In this document: one piece after another, positions 5,332 to 6,206 of the stretch
How positions within the stretch are numbered: position 1 is the first letter of the stretch
How the letters are laid out: every line of letters starts with the position of its first letter
Origin: Candidatus Fermentibacterales bacterium
GTDB lineage: Bacteria; Fermentibacterota; Fermentibacteria; Fermentibacterales; JAFGKQ01
NCBI GenBank assembly: GCA_016928495.1
Contig: JAFGKQ010000220.1
Coordinates: 1 to 6,206 of the forward strand
Reading direction: 5' to 3'
Length of the DNA: 6,206 bases
Program-made: the position numbers and the translations under genes
Notes under the pieces: generated by a model
What the model was told of the DNA's origin: nothing
The model's database searches: none
What the model saw: only the letters and a program-made list of their open reading frames with translations

Positions 5332-6083
5332 TGCTGCAGGGGTCCCGGCACGTGCTGCTCCCGGTCGTAGTAGCCCGGCGCGTTGCCGGAGACGAGGTTG
5401 CCGGTCATCAGCAGATCGGTGATCCGGCCAGGGATGCTGCTCCAGAACAGGTAGTGGTTGTTGCGGATTATGCAGTCGATGATCTCGAGCCCGTCTACAT
5501 CGACCACGAAGAAGGCGCTGTGGCTGTTGTTCTCCACCAGGCAGTTCCTGATCGCTACGTCGGAGCAGCGATCCAGAACCAGTCCCATTGCTCCGCAGCC
5601 GCAGATCTCGCAGTCGATCAGGCGAACGTCTCTGGAGCCCTCGATGCAGAAGACCGCCCCGTGGCACTGGTAATCCTCGAAAGGCACGAGGTGGCTGAAG
5701 TGGCAGCCCTGGATCGTGACCTCCGAGCAGGCCCCTATCCTGACAACGTCTCGCCAGGGATCGTCGAGAAGCAGGCTGCTGCCCGGCTCGAAGAAGATGC
5801 AGAGGCTCGAGACGGCGGACAGATCGAGCGTGCTGTCGGCAAGGTAGATGGCCGCGGGGATGAGCACGGTGTCCCGGCCCGACCGCTGCGCATCCAGGAC
5901 GTACTTCGCGATGATCACCTGCCCACTCCGGACCTCGGGGAGGTCTGCGAGGGCGTAGCCACAGGCCGAGAGGGTCAGCGCCAGGCAGATGCCACACAAC
6001 AGCGCGGCAGGAGCGATGCGGGGCCGCGCCCTGGCGGGCCGCGGGCTGTGCGGCACCGTCAACCCGGCAGTCGTCAGGGCCAT
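5328..6083 (-). CDS. Right-handed parallel beta-helix lipoprotein
   Basis: The 251-residue product has a long basic n-region (RPARARPR), a hydrophobic stretch, and the lipobox LSAC with Cys41 as the likely lipidated residue. It is therefore probably a membrane-anchored lipoprotein outside the cytoplasm. From about residue 55 it reads as pectate-lyase-like beta-helix coils of 23-25 residues: SEVTIQGC, RDVRLIDC, SDVAIRNC, DGLEIIDC and TDLLMTGN each begin a coil. Cysteines 127, 158, 181 and 204 fall at the same coil position, and asparagine 229 takes the last place. This PbH1/NosD-like fold typically binds or cleaves polysaccharide; no catalytic residues can be assigned. The protein is short, with a polar tail. 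I chose ATG 6083; GTG 6098 is possible, and neither has a strong ribosome-binding site. The 3' end overlaps the hydrolase start. Confidence 0.82.
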   Translation of the reverse strand: MALTTAGLTVPHSPRPARARPRIAPAALLCGICLALTLSACGYALADLPEVRSGQVIIAKYVLDAQRSGRDTVLIPAAIYLADSTLDLSAVSSLCIFFEPGSSLLLDDPWRDVVRIGACSEVTIQGCHFSHLVPFEDYQCHGAVFCIEGSRDVRLIDCEICGCGAMGLVLDRCSDVAIRNCLVENNSHSAFFVVDVDGLEIIDCIIRNNHYLFWSSIPGRITDLLMTGNLVSGNAPGYYDREQHVPGPLQH

Positions 6084-6108
6084 TCCCGAGCCAACCACCG
6101 TTCCACTG

Positions 6109-6206
6109 CTACTTGCCTATGACGGCCACGTCGCTGGCGGTCGCGCGGCTCACGAAGACGTACTCCTCATCGGGTGAGACGTCTATCATGAGAGGAGTGC
6201 CGCCGA
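6109..6206 (-). CDS. C-terminus of a YVTN-type beta-propeller protein (partial)
   Basis: The minus strand reads 31 residues to a TAG at 6111-6109. The segment PLMIDVSPDEEYVFVSR, followed by ASDVAVIGK, matches the last blade of YVTN/lactonase-like propellers, whose repeats run P-x-x-I-x-V-S-P-D-x-x-Y-V-F-V-S then S-x-V-x-V-I. Most of the gene lies beyond the right edge, so export signal, length and start are unknown. Its stop is 25 bases before the ATG of the beta-helix gene, which suggests it is the upstream member of the same operon. Another SPD-repeat propeller family is possible. Confidence 0.72.
   Translation of the reverse strand, partial: GGTPLMIDVSPDEEYVFVSRATASDVAVIGK

Noticed and set aside
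5332-5997. N-terminal extension of the hydrolase to a 505-residue protein
   Set aside because: The added part is R/P/G-rich and is the beta-helix gene read in another frame. Homology to RNase Z-like proteins begins only near 5310.
5319-6122. Plus-strand open frame of 267 codons at the right end
   Set aside because: Antisense shadow of the beta-helix lipoprotein gene, without motif or start signal.

Overview
The window is GC-rich, gene-dense bacterial DNA with Shine-Dalgarno-led genes. It mixes an SLC13-type transporter, secreted beta-propeller and beta-helix proteins, a bacterial RRM protein, DUF3795 and DUF202. Together with REP-like intergenic repeats, this suggests an uncultured, probably Gram-negative lineage, perhaps FCB-related such as Fermentibacteria. 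That placement rests on protein style only and is tentative. No rRNA, tRNA, CRISPR array or complete mobile element is visible.

Layout: (1) Positions 1-1111, minus strand: the first 370 residues of a DASS/SLC13 sodium-coupled anion transporter that runs off the left edge. (2) Positions 1112-1425: a divergent intergenic region with a 14-bp palindrome and a sigma70-like promoter facing right. (3) Positions 1426-2691, plus: an acidic, probably exported protein with beta-propeller-like strand repeats. (4) Positions 2862-3215, plus: a cysteine-rich DUF3795 protein behind a leader hairpin. (5) Positions 3216-3637: 422 bases without a gene but full of signals. They hold an extended -10 promoter, a near-perfect operator-like dyad with a third half-site, a long hairpin, a second promoter, and a leader of about 215 nt with five consecutive small hairpins. 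(6) Positions 3638-3889, plus: a single-RRM RNA-binding protein closed by a strong intrinsic terminator. (7) Positions 3943-4136: an intergenic repeat zone with inverted repeats and a 43-bp-period REP-like tandem repeat. (8) Positions 4114-6206, minus: a tight four-gene run. In transcription order it is the C-terminus of a YVTN-type beta-propeller protein, a beta-helix lipoprotein, an RNase Z-like metallo-beta-lactamase hydrolase, and a DUF202 membrane protein.

The minus-strand run looks like one operon. Gaps are 25 and 12 bases, and the hydrolase start overlaps the stop of the beta-helix gene. It converges with the RRM gene across the repeat zone. The most interesting part is the regulatory DNA before the RRM gene. 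Its structured leader, with competing pairings that include the ribosome-binding site, suggests post-transcriptional control, possibly by the RRM protein itself. This is inference from sequence complementarity only. I found no convincing new multi-gene system in the window.
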